Positions 6,022 through 6,726 of a stretch of 6,726 nt of DNA are shown in pieces. Location: assembly GCA_002699335.1 (NCBI GenBank), contig PACG01000214.1:2847-9572 (forward strand), in the 5' to 3' direction. The number at the start of each line of letters is the position of its first letter. Positions within the stretch are counted from its first letter, which is position 1. Position numbers and translations under genes: made by a program. Origin of the DNA: Candidatus Poribacteria bacterium. Lineage in GTDB: Bacteria > Poribacteria > WGA-4E > UBA9662. Below the pieces are notes generated by a model. It did no database searches. It was not told where the DNA came from and saw nothing but the letters and a program-made list of their open reading frames with translations.

Positions 6022-6726
6022 ATGATGAAAGTAATGGTAAAAGTCAGAGTTTGCGCCTGTCTAGTTTTTTTGTTACCTTTCCTCTGTCTAGCTGAAGTCG
6101 GACTGGAGGATGCAATTGGGGTATGGCTCTTTGACGAAGGCAAAGGTGAGGTGGCTAAAGATTCCTCAGCCAATGGAAATGACGGGGAGTTAATAGGTGG
6201 CCCCAAATGGGTCAAAGGTAAATTTGGCCAGGGGCTGGAATTTGATGGCAAAGGCACCTCGGTCGAGACAGAAAGTGCTGACAAGCTAACTGGCTTTAAA
6301 CTCGGCAAGAAGACCGATTTTACGGCTACAGCTTGGTTTAAAACGGATCGGGACGGTGGGTTTATCATGAGTAAAACTCTGAAGGCGGCCGACTGGACCG
6401 GATTTGAGGTCAAATTCAGCGGCGGTGGCATGATCAGGACCTGCTTACAGACTGAACCGGCTACAGTTTGTGACAACAGAGGGGCAGGGCTTAACGATGA
6501 CAAATGGCATCATGTGGCGGTGGTCTTTAGCCGCACCAAGGGTGAGCGATACGTCTATATTGATGGCAAGCAGGAAGGAAACCCCATAAACCAGAAAGTG
6601 GTCAACGGTAGCATTGACCACGAGAAAGGCTTGGCCATTGGAGTCAGCATGGGCGATCATAGAGGAGGGTCATTCTTCAAAGGTATCATGGATCAGGTGG
6701 CCATTTTCAAAGGAGAACTGACGAAA
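6022..6726 (+). CDS. Secreted LamG / concanavalin A-like lectin domain protein, partial (runs off the right edge)
   Basis: Open for 235 codons from ATG 6022 to the window end, with no stop reached. Residues 1-24 form a Sec signal peptide: Lys/Arg-rich MMKVMVKVRV, hydrophobic CACLVFLLPFLCLA, cleavage likely after A24; no clear lipobox. A LamG domain (jelly-roll lectin fold) covers about 29-235: IGVWLFDEGKGEVAKDSSAN (32-51), GKFGQGLEFDGKG (66-78), FTATAWFKTDRDGGFIMSK (100-118), DDKWHHVAVVFSR (159-171), YVYIDGKQEG (177-186) and FFKGIMDQVAIFKGEL (218-233), the usual closing 'G.IDEVAIF' strand. Such domains commonly bind glycans or matrix proteins on the outside of the cell; partner unknown here. 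The protein may have more domains beyond the edge. It follows a decayed LamG remnant and three broken polysaccharide-related genes, yet is itself clean, so it is probably under selection. A large minus-strand open frame at 5928-6503 is its shadow. Confidence 0.88.
   Translation, partial: MMKVMVKVRVCACLVFLLPFLCLAEVGLEDAIGVWLFDEGKGEVAKDSSANGNDGELIGGPKWVKGKFGQGLEFDGKGTSVETESADKLTGFKLGKKTDFTATAWFKTDRDGGFIMSKTLKAADWTGFEVKFSGGGMIRTCLQTEPATVCDNRGAGLNDDKWHHVAVVFSRTKGERYVYIDGKQEGNPINQKVVNGSIDHEKGLAIGVSMGDHRGGSFFKGIMDQVAIFKGELTK

Noticed and set aside
5928..6503. Minus-strand 191-codon open frame
   Set aside because: It is the antisense of the LamG gene, extremely Ser/Pro/Leu-rich and without domain motifs; the plus strand has a signal peptide, Shine-Dalgarno site and LamG signature.
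1..6726. CRISPR array, tRNA/rRNA genes, insertion sequence or transposase
   Set aside because: No regularly spaced repeats, no cloverleaf-like sequence, no transposase motif and no terminal inverted repeats with target duplications were seen on reading both strands.

Overview
The window looks like part of a marine, probably sponge-associated, bacterium of the Poribacteria / Latescibacterota / Planctomycetes type. It combines a PQQ-type beta-propeller secreted protein, a sulfatase, a five-bladed-propeller glycosidase-like protein, a DUF6785/DUF6784 (OPT-like) membrane protein and LamG proteins, a mix I associate with those groups. The assignment rests on remembered family resemblance, not on a search; Candidatus Poribacteria is my first guess.

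Layout. The left part reads leftward (minus strand): a broken sulfatase fragment at the left edge (about 1-216) and an intact secreted PQQ-like beta-propeller protein (458-1816) with a good ribosome binding site. A gene-free stretch (1817-2333) holds several inverted repeats, an extended -10 box and a terminator-like structure. The right part reads rightward (plus strand) and is mostly dead: a glycosidase-like beta-propeller gene (about 2334-3831), a 5'-truncated DUF6785 membrane protein gene (about 4016-5514) and a LamG remnant (about 5588-5960). Each can still be followed residue by residue, but only by jumping frames and crossing stops of all three kinds. At the right edge an intact secreted LamG protein starts at 6022 and runs off the window.

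Together these were probably part of a system for handling sulfated or complex polysaccharide: sulfatase, glycoside hydrolase-like enzyme, membrane protein (possible transporter) and sugar-binding LamG protein. The enzyme, membrane and sulfatase parts are broken, while the PQQ-propeller and terminal LamG genes remain open with signal peptides and Shine-Dalgarno sites. The main message is selective gene decay, as expected in a symbiont losing catabolic capacity. I found no convincing undescribed system. The items most worth checking are the four conserved Trp codons turned into stops, the sulfatase active-site deletion, the antisense open frame at the junction of two pseudogenes, and the structured intergenic region.
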